IMG/VR virus record: IMGVR_UViG_3300006810_000004
Location: 1 to 57,977 of that record
DNA: 57,977 bases
Origin: a virus
Strand: one strand, 5' to 3'
Of this stretch, positions 35,801-45,590 are shown one piece after another. Each line of letters starts with the position of its first letter. Positions within the stretch are counted from its first letter, which is position 1. The notes beneath the pieces were generated by a model. It was given only the letters and a program-made list of their open reading frames with translations, made no database searches and was not told where the DNA came from. The translations under genes and the position numbers were made by a program.

Positions 35801-37186
35801 TTATCTCCTTGTTGTGTTAAAGAATTGATTTAAATAATTATAGTAGTCTCCAAAATTACCGGGTGCAAAACCTCCTGGTAAATTAGGTGCAACCTGAGGT
35901 ATTCCTAGTTGTGTGTATTGATTTGTTTTTTGATCTCCTGAAATAATAGGCAAAGTACCTGTTATTGGATTACCTGCTGTTGGCGGAGGAGTAGGAAGTC
36001 CAGGTAAAACAGGAGAAGGAAAAGGTTTTGCACCTGGAGGTGGAAGAACAGGAGATGAAGAAGCTGTTGCAACAGGGAACTCTCTACTTTCTCTACGTAA
36101 AGTTTCTCTAGCTCTTGCAATTTCTCTTACTAAACCTTCATTACCTGCGTTAGAACCTATATCCATTTTTGCTAGTGTTTCTAATTCTTGTTGCGTCCTT
36201 GGTTTAAAACCAAATCCACTTTCAGCAACATCACCATAATAAGTTGATGGATTAAATGTTTGTAAAGATCCTACTCCAGTTTTACCTAAAAGTTTCATTG
36301 CATCTGTTTGAGATAAGTAATCATCTGGCATTCCAGATAAACCAATACTTTGCAAAAAATTATACTCAGGGTTATTTTGTACTTGTTGTAAAATATCTTG
36401 TATGTATTGATCTTCAAAGTCTCCTATGCCTCCTCCTTCAGAAGTACCAACATTTGGTAAAAAGGTATCTTTTGCGATGTCTAATTTTTTTTGATCTTCA
36501 TCACTTAAACCCTCTCTCCAATCATCACTACGAGTTAAATAATACGTTAAACTTGATTGCTCTTGAATATTTAAATTTTTACCATCTTTTAATTTTTCTT
36601 CTAAATTTTTAAAAAACTCTTTCTGATTAGCACCAGAAAAAGCACCAATTAAATTACTAAATACTTTAGAATAGGTTGCACCTGGAAGTAAGTCTTGCCA
36701 ATTAAATTTAGATTGTTGACTTGGTAATATTCCATATTTAGCTAAGTTTGTTTCATTTAAAGTGTTTGCAGAACCACTTAGATCTTCTAAAAAATCATCT
36801 GATAAATTATCAGAACCTCCAGCAATAATTCTTTGTTGTGATTCAGGTTCTGATACTACACTAGACCCTGTTCTATCTCTAAACTCTTGTCTTTTATCTC
36901 TACCTGATTGTTTTGAAGTATCTATACGACTGGATGGTGTTTTAAAATTTTTTACTTTTTCAGAATAGGCTTCCTCTTTTCCTCCACCATCAAGACTCAT
37001 AATACCTTCTGGACCTTTATTAGGTTTACCTTTCATAGATCCGTGTATGTTTGCTTTTACAAGCATGTCTATTTCTGGTTGAGTTATATAAGCTAATTTA
37101 GTTGGTGGTGATTCAGGGCTTGACTGCCATTCTCTTGGAGCAGTTACTTCTTGAACTTTTTTTTCTAAATAATTAATTATACTCAT
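35801..37186 (-). CDS. Large hypothetical virion-module protein, Pro/Gly-rich end
   Basis: 461 aa, hydrophilic. N-terminal 'WQSSPESPPTKLAYITQPEI' and 'GIMSLDGGGKEEAYSEKVKN' (a variant Gly-rich box near residue 65), a helical middle with 'YLTRSDDWREGLSDEDQKKL', and a Pro-rich C-terminus (about 375-430). One-base overlap with the 1130-aa gene. No catalytic motif. Could be an internal or ejection protein, or a tail-associated linker. Confidence 0.6.
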   Translation of the reverse strand: MSIINYLEKKVQEVTAPREWQSSPESPPTKLAYITQPEIDMLVKANIHGSMKGKPNKGPEGIMSLDGGGKEEAYSEKVKNFKTPSSRIDTSKQSGRDKRQEFRDRTGSSVVSEPESQQRIIAGGSDNLSDDFLEDLSGSANTLNETNLAKYGILPSQQSKFNWQDLLPGATYSKVFSNLIGAFSGANQKEFFKNLEEKLKDGKNLNIQEQSSLTYYLTRSDDWREGLSDEDQKKLDIAKDTFLPNVGTSEGGGIGDFEDQYIQDILQQVQNNPEYNFLQSIGLSGMPDDYLSQTDAMKLLGKTGVGSLQTFNPSTYYGDVAESGFGFKPRTQQELETLAKMDIGSNAGNEGLVREIARARETLRRESREFPVATASSSPVLPPPGAKPFPSPVLPGLPTPPPTAGNPITGTLPIISGDQKTNQYTQLGIPQVAPNLPGGFAPGNFGDYYNYLNQFFNTTRR

Positions 37187-40100
37187 TACAATACCCTCTG
37201 TGTTGCTTTCATCGTGTTCATTATACCACCTTTTGCAGCGAATGTAATCTCTCTTGGATTATTACCAAAGAGCTGTTGTCCACGGTTCATGGTGCTTGGA
37301 TTCACAGCAGCCATTCCTGGTGCTGAGTTCATTACAGGACCCGCTGAAGAACTTCCTATTGAAGAAGGTGAGACTGAAGAACTTCCTATTGAAGAAGGGG
37401 GCATTGTATTGATTTTAGACACTGGTGAAATTACATTTGTATTAGATAAACTAGATTGTGGATTTACATTAAGTAATTTTTTTTCATTTTTATTGTTTAT
37501 CGCTTCTTGTATAAGACTATCATTTTCATCAAAACCTTTTTCTGACTGAGTTCCTATTGTACCATTCATCTTAGCAAGGTATCCATAAAGGTATTGAAGA
37601 TCACCCATAGAGGCTTCTCCTCCTTTAGTCATTTTAGCTATAATGTTACTTAATTCAGGTTCATATATCATATCTTTTAATACTAAGTTATAATTTTTCT
37701 TTCCAAGTGTATTAAAAAAACGCCCTAATGTTTCTGCAACTACAAAGTTAATACCTGTTCTACCTGAAGCTACAGCGAAACTACGAGACATAACTGCAGG
37801 AATGTCTGTTCCAAAAGTTTCTTTCATTTGTGTTGCAGGAGCTGGAAGAGCGGAGCCTGTTGGTTTATCTACCAAATTAACTTTCTTTAAACCTTTTAAA
37901 ATTAATTGTAAATTTTTATATTGATCTTTATAAGCAGGGCCTGCTTTGTTAAATAATACTTCTAATGATTTTTTGTTATCAATTAAAAAATTATTAAGAT
38001 TTCTAAGCTCTGTAGTATCAATTGTTCCTGTTTTTTTATTGATTCTTAATTTTGTAAACTGTTCTAAAACAGATTTAACCCAAGCATCTCCTGCTTCAAA
38101 TTTCATTACTTGCTCTGTTACATTTTTCATAACATTAGGATCTTTAATAGCCGCTTGAACATATTCATCTGCTGATGAAAAATTAAGTTTTTTTGAACCT
38201 GTTTGTCCTAAATATGAAAAAGCTTCTTTTAATTGTTCTTGATCAACATATTTTTTTCTATTTTTTAAAGTATTTAATCTTGTTGCAATATCTGTAATAG
38301 CTTTTGGAGAATTTCTAAGCATTGACACAAACTCAGGAGCAACTTTACTAAAACTTTCTAACACTGACCCATGCAATACTAAAAATCTTTTAAGTTTATC
38401 TGTATTTATTAAATTTGTTTTAGGATCTAATGATTTACTAATAATACGATCAAGAATTGAATTTTGCATATTAGTAATAGCGTCTGCGTTGTCAGAAAAA
38501 ACTTTAGTAAATGTGTCCATTGCTTCAACATTATTAGCTTGAAAAAATGAATCTGCTACAGCCTCATCTTTAAGTTGATAGCCTGTATTAGTTTGATTTT
38601 TACTTTTAACTAAAACACCTTTTTCAAAAGTATTTATATATGTATTTAAATTATCAAAGAATGTTTCTGTCGCTCTTGAAAACTTATCTCCAGATTCTCC
38701 TGAACCTTTTTGAGTTAAAAAAGGAAGTTTAACGTCTTGTAAAGTATCTTGTAAATTTTTCTCTAGCTGATTTTTTAACAAACTTCTCATTTCTGTAATT
38801 TTTGATAGTTTAATTGTATTCTCTATTCCAGATTTTCCAAGTAAACTTGATTCTTCTTTACCAAGAGAAAGCCAAATATCAAACATATCTTGATTTGTAA
38901 AATTTTTTATTGGAGGAATAACTTCAGTACCTGTGATATTTCCTAAATCATCAAAAATAGCTCTTTCAGTAGGAAAATAATCTTCCATTATTTTAGTAAT
39001 AGGGTTTATACTAGAAGGATCTGTACCTGTTTGAAATTCTCTTGATGAGGATATACCCACCAAATCATCTAAAATTTTAGGATCAGCATTTAATTTTGCA
39101 GCTGGAATTTTATCTAAAGAATCTAAAACAACTTTAGCTTCGCTATCTGCTGTAGTTTCTATAATATTTCTTAAGTTACTTCCACTTTCTTTTGCAGTTG
39201 TGCTAGGTAATAAAGATTCTGTTTCTTTAACTTGATCTGTTTCCTTAGCTAAAATTTGTTCTCCTATTTTTTTTGAAGTTTTATTAAGTTGTTCTTTTTT
39301 AACATCAAGAATATAACTTATATTTTTTTCAGTTTCAGGTATTTGTTTGTCAAGTGTTTCGTCCAATATATCGACATTTTTAGTTCTTCTAACTATAAGA
39401 TCATCTAATTCTTTACCCACTGCATCAGCTTCTATTTTTGATTGTGTTACAATAAGAGAAGGAGACTCTGACTGTTCAGCAATGCTTAATTTAAGATCCC
39501 CTGTCTCAGTTTTTTTTGTTAAGTCACTTATTTCCTTAGACTCATTTAGATTTTTTGTAAATTCTGTTTCAGCTTTTTTAACAGCATCATCAAACTCAGC
39601 TTTAGTAGTAAGAGCTTGATCACTAAATAAACTTTCTTTAATAAACTTTATTGCTTTTCTTTCTTGTTTTTTCTCACTACGTGTCTTAAGTTTTTTTATT
39701 ATAGCTTGAGCACCTTTAAAAGGATTTAATACTGATGTAACTGCATTTATAGTTTTTTTAGGAGAAAAAATAAAAGGGAGTGTCGCTGTCGTAGCACCTG
39801 CTAATCCTCCTGTAAGATCTAAAGGAATCACATCCAAATACCCTGGTGCTCCTGTTTCACGAGCAGCATCCTGTATTGCTGTACCTACATTCTCACCTGC
39901 AGCATAGCCAGTTATTGCAGCAGCGTCTGTTGCCACGGCTCTACCAGGATTTTTAACATAAGTATTTAAAATATTCTTAACACTATTATTTAATACAGTT
40001 CCTAATTCTTTTACTTTACCACCGGCTACATTCATCACTGGTTGAAAACCTTGAACACCTTTTCCTAAAGCAGTTGCAGAAGGAGCAAACATCAGTGGTA

Positions 40101-40578
40101 AGAATTTTACCAATTCTTCGCCTGCTTGATCTGCTATGCTTTGTCCTAAACCTTCAGGTGTAAAATTCGGATCTACAAAAGCATCTTGTCCAGGAATTAT
40201 TTTTTTTGTAAATAAATCTTCAATTGTATTCGAAACTTTTAATTTTAGGTTTTTTTCTTTTTGAAGATATTCATCTAAATCTCCCACAAAAAAAGATGTC
40301 ATATCAAGCGTGTTGGCTATTTCAGGAATAACAGCTTGTAAAATGTTTTTAAATTCTTTATTAAAACCATTTGTAAAAGCTGCAAAATTACTTTTCTTTT
40401 TATCGCCATTAGCTTTTAAATCATATTGTGTTAAACCTTGAGTAGTTAAATATGTTTCAATATCAGTTTGAAGATCACCCATATCCATATTTTTTTCTTG
40501 AGCAACCGTTGCCATTTTTTTAATAACTTCTTTAGCTGTAGTAACTTTAGCTTTTAACTCGTTGTCTTGTTCAGCCAT
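37186..40578 (-). CDS. Very large internal/ejection-type virion protein (1130 aa)
   Basis: Mostly helical, Lys/Glu/Asn-rich with a hydrophobic Gly/Ala region near residues 165-285 ('EELVKFLPLMFAPSATALGK', 'AAAITGYAAGENVGTAIQDA', 'LTGGLAGATTATLPFIFSPK'), as in podovirus ejection proteins that cross the host envelope. The end has a Ser/Pro repeat ('MPPSSIGSSSVSPSSIGSSS') and a final Gly-Gly box 'AAKGGIMNTMKATQRVL'. A tape-measure role is less likely because no long-tail genes are seen. It overlaps its neighbours by one base on each side. Confidence 0.65.
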   Translation of the reverse strand: MAEQDNELKAKVTTAKEVIKKMATVAQEKNMDMGDLQTDIETYLTTQGLTQYDLKANGDKKKSNFAAFTNGFNKEFKNILQAVIPEIANTLDMTSFFVGDLDEYLQKEKNLKLKVSNTIEDLFTKKIIPGQDAFVDPNFTPEGLGQSIADQAGEELVKFLPLMFAPSATALGKGVQGFQPVMNVAGGKVKELGTVLNNSVKNILNTYVKNPGRAVATDAAAITGYAAGENVGTAIQDAARETGAPGYLDVIPLDLTGGLAGATTATLPFIFSPKKTINAVTSVLNPFKGAQAIIKKLKTRSEKKQERKAIKFIKESLFSDQALTTKAEFDDAVKKAETEFTKNLNESKEISDLTKKTETGDLKLSIAEQSESPSLIVTQSKIEADAVGKELDDLIVRRTKNVDILDETLDKQIPETEKNISYILDVKKEQLNKTSKKIGEQILAKETDQVKETESLLPSTTAKESGSNLRNIIETTADSEAKVVLDSLDKIPAAKLNADPKILDDLVGISSSREFQTGTDPSSINPITKIMEDYFPTERAIFDDLGNITGTEVIPPIKNFTNQDMFDIWLSLGKEESSLLGKSGIENTIKLSKITEMRSLLKNQLEKNLQDTLQDVKLPFLTQKGSGESGDKFSRATETFFDNLNTYINTFEKGVLVKSKNQTNTGYQLKDEAVADSFFQANNVEAMDTFTKVFSDNADAITNMQNSILDRIISKSLDPKTNLINTDKLKRFLVLHGSVLESFSKVAPEFVSMLRNSPKAITDIATRLNTLKNRKKYVDQEQLKEAFSYLGQTGSKKLNFSSADEYVQAAIKDPNVMKNVTEQVMKFEAGDAWVKSVLEQFTKLRINKKTGTIDTTELRNLNNFLIDNKKSLEVLFNKAGPAYKDQYKNLQLILKGLKKVNLVDKPTGSALPAPATQMKETFGTDIPAVMSRSFAVASGRTGINFVVAETLGRFFNTLGKKNYNLVLKDMIYEPELSNIIAKMTKGGEASMGDLQYLYGYLAKMNGTIGTQSEKGFDENDSLIQEAINNKNEKKLLNVNPQSSLSNTNVISPVSKINTMPPSSIGSSSVSPSSIGSSSAGPVMNSAPGMAAVNPSTMNRGQQLFGNNPREITFAAKGGIMNTMKATQRVL

Positions 40579-42353
40579 TATTCAATATCCACAGGAACGA
40601 TGGTTGCATCTTTACCCTCTGGAAAGGGTAAAGCTCCGTAATCACCAAAGTTTATGCCATATGTGTTACCTAATTCAATAAGTATCTCATCATTGTTTTT
40701 TAACATAGAAGGTTTATTCTCAGTTTTCCATTTTTTAATTTTTGCATCCATTTCAGCATAATTATTACTGGTTTCAGCAAACAATACTCTTTGTTTTTTA
40801 AGATCGTTAATATATTTCATATTTTCAAAAGCTAATGCATTAGCTTGTGGGTTTTTATAAATACTAAACAAAGATTTTAAAAGCATTTGTTGTTCAAAAT
40901 TACTAGCATTACCTTTTATAGTTTCTTGCATTGCTATCGCTACTGCGTTTTGCAGTCTAACCATTTCGGTTCCTTCTACTGGGTCTAATAAAATATCTCT
41001 ACCAGGAAATAATTTATTAGCTATTGCAGGAATATTCACACCTGAAATATCCATAAATACATCAAACACAGGTTTTATAGCTCCTCTAACAGGACCAGTA
41101 CCTGAATTTTTATTAAAAGTTGCTTGAGCAAGTTCTAATTGAGTAGAATAATCCTCAATAAAACCAACATCTTCTCGTATAGTTGCTACAAAATCCGACC
41201 AGTTTTTTGCGTCCTCTTTTGCTCCTGGATCTACTAGCATTAACTTTCTTAAATAATCAGCTCGATCTACTGCATTTAATGATTCAAGATCAAATTCTCC
41301 ATTTTCTAATAGCTTCATTCGTGATTCATATAAAGATATTGCTTTTAACAGTCTTTCATCACCTGTCTTATCACTGTGAAATGCATTCAGAGTTTCTTCC
41401 ACTGTAGAACCTCTAGCTATTAATTTACCGTTAGAATCATAATATTCTTCACCAGGACTTAAAGTTGCATACTTTAGCTCTAATTTTTCTTTAGCATCCA
41501 ATTGAGCAATAACTTCTCCAGTTGAACTAAAAGCTGTTTCGCCAGGTTTTAGTTTAATAATTTTGTTAGTGTCTGTTTTATTTTCTGCTAATATGGTTTC
41601 ACCATCAGAGCTATAAGCTATTTCGCCAGGTTTTAATTTAATAACTTCATCATTAGGATTAGGAAGATAAGTAATTTGTTCTCCTTTATCATCGTATAAA
41701 GCTTCTCCGGGATTTAATGTGTATAACTTTGAAATAGTGTTATCAACTCCTTGAGCAACAAGAGTACCATCACCATCTACTAATTTTACATTAGGGTTAA
41801 CTGTATATAATTTTTTATCTTTTTCAATTGATTGAGTTTCATACTTTTTTTCATATTGTCCTGTATCAGGATTGTACTGCAACAAACTTTCACCTGCCTT
41901 CATTACAATAGGGTCTATTGTTTCGGGTTTCTCAAAAGCTTTAGTTAATGCTAAATTTTTTATAGCAGCTTCGGGGTCCGTGGCATCATACTCTTGTTTA
42001 TTTTTTAAAGCTTGAGCAAATAAAGGACTTGAAGATTTAAGACTTTCACCAGCAATTTCTAATCCTCCACCTAGTCCACCTTGCATAGATTTACCAGACA
42101 TCAAACCTCCAAAAAAGTCTAAGGCCGCAGGAGCTATGTTTTGAAATTTGTTAAAGGGTTGTCTTTCTTGTACAACGTCCATAGAACGTAACTCATCTAA
42201 ATAAGTATTGTATCTATCTACTCTATTTGATGCTTCTCCACCTTTATCAAACTTTTGTACAGGTTGATTGACTAGACCAGATGTAATACCGACACCTCTT
42301 GAAGACATTACTCGTCCACCTCTATTAAATAATCTTCTGTTTAATACACTCAT
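40578..42353 (-). CDS. Internal virion protein with repeated YS/DG-type motifs
   Basis: 591 aa. N-terminus carries two Gly-Gly boxes ('FNRGGRVMSS', 'FDKGGEASNRV'). Residues about 150-330 contain five or more copies of a roughly 25-35-residue repeat with the core 'L-x-PGE-x-x-Y/F-S/D-x-x-G-E/K' ('LKPGEIAYSSDGETILAE', 'LKPGETAFSSTGEVIAQL', 'LSPGEEYYDSNGKLIARG'). The rest is helical. The repeats look like short beta-hairpins, perhaps a binding stalk. Coupled to neighbours by one-base overlaps. Role unknown. Confidence 0.65.
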   Translation of the reverse strand: MSVLNRRLFNRGGRVMSSRGVGITSGLVNQPVQKFDKGGEASNRVDRYNTYLDELRSMDVVQERQPFNKFQNIAPAALDFFGGLMSGKSMQGGLGGGLEIAGESLKSSSPLFAQALKNKQEYDATDPEAAIKNLALTKAFEKPETIDPIVMKAGESLLQYNPDTGQYEKKYETQSIEKDKKLYTVNPNVKLVDGDGTLVAQGVDNTISKLYTLNPGEALYDDKGEQITYLPNPNDEVIKLKPGEIAYSSDGETILAENKTDTNKIIKLKPGETAFSSTGEVIAQLDAKEKLELKYATLSPGEEYYDSNGKLIARGSTVEETLNAFHSDKTGDERLLKAISLYESRMKLLENGEFDLESLNAVDRADYLRKLMLVDPGAKEDAKNWSDFVATIREDVGFIEDYSTQLELAQATFNKNSGTGPVRGAIKPVFDVFMDISGVNIPAIANKLFPGRDILLDPVEGTEMVRLQNAVAIAMQETIKGNASNFEQQMLLKSLFSIYKNPQANALAFENMKYINDLKKQRVLFAETSNNYAEMDAKIKKWKTENKPSMLKNNDEILIELGNTYGINFGDYGALPFPEGKDATIVPVDIE

Positions 42354-43330
42354 TAGCCCATCAATGCTCCGAGGCCTACGCCAGCACTACCAATAGCGCC
42401 CGCTGCTTGTAAATAAGGATTACTTGTTGGCATTGGAGCTACAGTTTGTGTTGCTGTACCTATTCCTGGTGTTAGCTGTTGTAGTGTTTGTGAACCAAAT
42501 GATAATCTTCTGTAAGGCTCCATCATTGCATTAAGTTGATTTTGATAACCTGTGTTAGCAGAACTTTGAGCTAACTGTTGTTGTAATCCACCAATGCCTA
42601 ATAAACCAGAAACATCTGTTGCCTGTTGTTGCTGTAGCTGACTACCTAACCCTGCCATTTGACCACCAATACCACTTGTTGCTTGACCTAGTTGACCAAA
42701 AGCAGATCCTGCTTGAATACGTTGTGTATTAGCTGCTTGACTTGCCGCTTGAGCTTGTTGATAATTTTTAGATAAGTCTTCAAATATTCTTCTTGATTTT
42801 AAATCTTGTGTATTTCTTTGTAGCTCTGATTCTTGTAAAGCGTATCTTTCATTTCCGAAAGCACCTACTTTATTAGCTTGAGCAGCAAGCCCTTGACCAG
42901 CCATGGCTGATTGTCTATCAATTTCTTTTAGTGCTTCATTAGTAACGAGCTTTTGATAAGGGTCCATGAACTGAGACATACGATCTGCAGTTGGTTCAAA
43001 TTGAGCACCACCTATTGTCTGTACACCTGCGCCTAATGTTCCGAGAGCCGCGGTCTGTCCTGCTTGGCCCGCTTGTAAAAATGGTTGATAAGATCCTAGT
43101 CCTTGACCTTGTAAATTAAAAGCTGCTTGTTGAGTTGGTGTAAAACCAGCCACCTCTTGTCCAGGTATTTGCATAGGAGCTTCTAAAGTTCCTGTTACAG
43201 GAGCAGTATAATCTGCATCCCCTTCTTGACCAACTTGTTTAACTCCAAATAAAGTATTTAATAATTGTTGTTGCCTGTCTGTTAAAAACTCAGGGTACTT
43301 TTGTTGTACTATTTGTTCTTGTGTTGCCAT
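42353..43330 (-). CDS. Gln/Ala-rich virion protein, ejection-like
   Basis: 325 aa. Gln, Ala and Gly make up much of the sequence ('QLGQATSGIGGQMAGLGSQL', 'QQQQATDVSGLLGIGGLQQQ'), with a long amphipathic helix region. 'MDPYQKLVTNEALKEIDRQS' near residues 123-142 is a conserved-looking patch. Gln/Ala-rich helical proteins before the large internal proteins are typical of short-tailed phage ejection sets. The role is inferred. Confidence 0.65.
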   Translation of the reverse strand: MATQEQIVQQKYPEFLTDRQQQLLNTLFGVKQVGQEGDADYTAPVTGTLEAPMQIPGQEVAGFTPTQQAAFNLQGQGLGSYQPFLQAGQAGQTAALGTLGAGVQTIGGAQFEPTADRMSQFMDPYQKLVTNEALKEIDRQSAMAGQGLAAQANKVGAFGNERYALQESELQRNTQDLKSRRIFEDLSKNYQQAQAASQAANTQRIQAGSAFGQLGQATSGIGGQMAGLGSQLQQQQATDVSGLLGIGGLQQQLAQSSANTGYQNQLNAMMEPYRRLSFGSQTLQQLTPGIGTATQTVAPMPTSNPYLQAAGAIGSAGVGLGALMG

Positions 43331-43331
43331 A

Positions 43332-44510
43332 CTACGCTACTCTTCCTTCAAATTGATCCATCATTTCATACATTCTTTTTGCTCCTTCTCGGCGATCTCC
43401 ATCACCAGCTCCTCTAACCGCTTGAGCAGTCATTACAAATTCACCGTCACTTAGCATAGCAGGAATAGAATCAGAAGTCTCTGTTCCCGGTCCTTCAGAC
43501 ATACCACCATCAGCTCTTAAATCCATCACTCCACCATCAGCTGCATATTTTATTGTTGCAGGAGCATCATATCCTGGACCTAAAGTATCGCTTATTCTTG
43601 CCACAGAAAAGTCTTGTGATTGTTGTTCGTCGTCTGTTGTTTGATCTATTAGTAAACCAAGAGCCGCGGTGCTTAGTCCGTAGAGAGATGCTAACTCTCC
43701 TATAGACATTCCTCCAAGTAATCCTTTTTTAGCTTCTTTTCCTATTAATTCTTGAATATTTATTCTCTCTTGTGCGGTAAGAGTTTTAGGGTCTATACCC
43801 ATTTTTGTAGCGTAATCATCTATACCTTGAGCTGAATTATTACCGAAAGCAGTATCAGTGCCATCAGAAAAAGGATTAGCTTTAAAGTTATCAAAAAAAT
43901 CCATTCCTGATTTTGTACCTCCCCCATCAGACTTCATACCTAAAATTCTTTTACCTATATTCAAAGGATTATAAGATCCTTCTCCTTCCATACCATAAGC
44001 GCCTCTAGCTCCTGTACCTTTAAATAAGCCTTGTCCGCTCGCATAATTAGAAGCTACACCAGATAAACCACCACGTAGTCCCATTTGTAATGCTTGATTA
44101 GGATCACCAGGGTTTTCTCTTTTAAATGAGCCAAGTCCAGCACCTACTGCGGCACCCGCAACTGGACCAAACATAGCACCTGCAATAGGTGCTGCATAGC
44201 CAGAGATATCTCCAGCTGCTTTCTTAAGTCTTTTAACAATTTTGTTTAAGAAAAATTCAGGTTGTCCTGTAACAGGATTGATAGAGTTGAGTTCGTTACC
44301 TACAATATAACGACCGGGATCAATGCCCATATCTACCATACTTTTAAATAATCTTTTTTTGAGAACTGGGTTACGATCAAGAACTTCCATTGGAACAACT
44401 GTCTCACCTTCGGCAGCATGCACAATATATGTATCTTCATATCGGCCTAGTCCGCCAATATTAGAAACAAACTTTTGAAAGTCTTTTAATGATTCTAGTC
44501 CCTGCTGCAT
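43332..44510 (-). CDS. Virion protein with 'SDSIPAMLSDGEFVM' motif
   Basis: 392 aa. 'HAAEGETVVPMEVLDRNPVL' near residue 32, a Gly/Ala-rich hydrophobic part about 95-125 ('YAAPIAGAMFGPVAGAAVGA'), and a C-terminal 'ETSDSIPAMLSDGEFVMTAQ' followed by 'AVRGAGDGDRREGAKRMYEM'. The latter motif recurs in structural proteins of many marine phages. Gly-Gly boxes at 'ADGGVMDLRADGGMSEG'. Probably an internal or tail-hub protein. Confidence 0.7.
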   Translation of the reverse strand: MQQGLESLKDFQKFVSNIGGLGRYEDTYIVHAAEGETVVPMEVLDRNPVLKKRLFKSMVDMGIDPGRYIVGNELNSINPVTGQPEFFLNKIVKRLKKAAGDISGYAAPIAGAMFGPVAGAAVGAGLGSFKRENPGDPNQALQMGLRGGLSGVASNYASGQGLFKGTGARGAYGMEGEGSYNPLNIGKRILGMKSDGGGTKSGMDFFDNFKANPFSDGTDTAFGNNSAQGIDDYATKMGIDPKTLTAQERINIQELIGKEAKKGLLGGMSIGELASLYGLSTAALGLLIDQTTDDEQQSQDFSVARISDTLGPGYDAPATIKYAADGGVMDLRADGGMSEGPGTETSDSIPAMLSDGEFVMTAQAVRGAGDGDRREGAKRMYEMMDQFEGRVA

Positions 44511-44511
44511 G

Positions 44512-44745
44512 TTACTTCATGACCTCTCCAAATATATCTAGGCTATTAACCTGTATTGCGACATCTTTTTTAATATCGTCTTTTTTAGTGGAAGTTGCAG
44601 GATTCTGAATGTCAGCTTCTGCTTCAGCATCATCTTTATATTCGTTTCCTGTTTGCGCATTGTAGACTTTTTCAGTAGATTTAACCTTAATATTATCAGG
44701 TGTTTTCTTACCCGCTACAACAATCGTATCCTCATTTGTACCCAT
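44512..44745 (-). CDS. Small acidic protein
   Basis: 77 aa from ATG at 44745 (MGTNEDTIVVAGKKTPDNIK); AAGGAG lies six bases upstream, so an upstream TTG start is less likely. Hydrophilic, acidic ('EYKDDAEAEADIQNPATSTK'). No domain recognised. It ends just before the 392-aa gene. Confidence 0.6.
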   Translation of the reverse strand: MGTNEDTIVVAGKKTPDNIKVKSTEKVYNAQTGNEYKDDAEAEADIQNPATSTKKDDIKKDVAIQVNSLDIFGEVMK

Positions 44746-44770
44746 TTTTTGCTCCTTTTGCAATATAATT

Positions 44771-45052
44771 TTAGCAGTTCCACTTTCGTAAAGACTTGTT
44801 AATCCTTGAGTTCGGATCCTTTGCAGTCTTGGAACTAGTTAGTTTTTTCTTCATGCCAGTCATTCTAGCACAAAAAGATTTACGTCTACTAGCAGCTTTT
44901 GAGCCTGCTTTCAGTTTAGACGGTTTAGTTGTAACAGCAGTTTTTAGTTTTGATCCGGGGTTCGCGGCACGATAAGAAGCAACACCTTTGCGATTTAAAC
45001 CGCCAGATTTACTTTTACCTTCTTTACGTTGCCATGCTGCTGTCTTAGCCAT
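44771..45052 (-). CDS. Small basic DUF6321-like protein
   Basis: 93 aa, Lys/Ser-rich. 'TAAWQRKEGKSKSGGLNRKG', 'VASYRAANPGSKLKTAVT' and 'SRRKSFCARMTGMKKKLTSS' fit what I recall as DUF6321, a basic protein with Cys-containing 'RRKSFCARM' found in phages and large viruses. Likely DNA-bound in the virion, or structural; no activity known. One-base overlap with the preceding gene. Confidence 0.7.
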   Translation of the reverse strand: MAKTAAWQRKEGKSKSGGLNRKGVASYRAANPGSKLKTAVTTKPSKLKAGSKAASRRKSFCARMTGMKKKLTSSKTAKDPNSRINKSLRKWNC

Positions 45053-45318
45053 TATGTTTTTTTTGTCCTTTTCTTAGCAAATGTTGCGGCTCTTGATGGT
45101 GTAGGACCAGTATTTGATTTAGCTTGTTTTCTTCTTACTGCTCCTGCTTTTTGTCCTTTTGACATCGCCCTAGCTTTAGCTATAGGTACACACTTAGGAT
45201 ACTTTTTTCTTTTTTCGCCACCACTTCTACCACATTTAGGAAAAGACCCATCGGACTTTTTATTGGCTATATCTACCCAATTTTCTTTGACCCAAGATCT
45301 TAATCCTTTTTTAGCCAT
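45052..45318 (-). CDS. Small basic DUF5872-like protein
   Basis: 88 aa. 'RSWVKENWVDIANKKSDGSF' then 'PKCGRSGGEKRKKYPKCVPI', 'AKARAMSKGQKAGAVRRK'. The 'NWVDI..K..DG.F..CGR', 'YPKC.P' and 'AVRRKQ' pattern matches what I recall as DUF5872. Two Cys pairs and many Lys/Arg suggest nucleic-acid or metal binding. One of four tandem short basic genes. Confidence 0.7.
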   Translation of the reverse strand: MAKKGLRSWVKENWVDIANKKSDGSFPKCGRSGGEKRKKYPKCVPIAKARAMSKGQKAGAVRRKQAKSNTGPTPSRAATFAKKRTKKT

Positions 45319-45590
45319 TACGCTCTTTTAGTTTTTTTACGTTTCTTTTTCATAATAGCGCCACACCCTTTAGCTATTCCGCCTTGACTGTAACTAGAAA
45401 CTTTTTTTCTATCTTGTGATATTTTATTAAAGTCAACGACTTCACCGCCTGCTGCCATTTTTTTCTTTTTTCCTCCTGGTTTAATTTTTCCTGAACAAAC
45501 ACGACTACCATACATATTAGCATAAGCTGAAGGATAAACATCAAACTTACGTTTTGCTGCGGCTTTACCTTTTGCACATAATTTAGCCAT
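45318..45590 (-). CDS. Small basic protein with 'KRKFDVYPSAYAN' and Gly-Gly boxes
   Basis: 90 aa. 'LCAKGKAAAKRKFDVYPSAY', 'ANMYGSRVCSGKIKPGG', then 'MAAGGEVVDFNKI' and 'YSQGGIAKGCGAIMKKKRKK'. The 'KRKFxVYPSAYAN' start is frequent in marine viruses. It links the Gly-Gly box to a strongly basic tail. One-base overlaps with both neighbours. Function unknown. Confidence 0.7.
   Translation of the reverse strand: MAKLCAKGKAAAKRKFDVYPSAYANMYGSRVCSGKIKPGGKKKKMAAGGEVVDFNKISQDRKKVSSYSQGGIAKGCGAIMKKKRKKTKRA

Noticed and set aside
37186-40578. Tape measure protein of a long-tailed phage
   Set aside because: No tail tube, sheath, or tail-completion genes of long-tailed phages are seen, and the portal and adaptors look podovirus-like.
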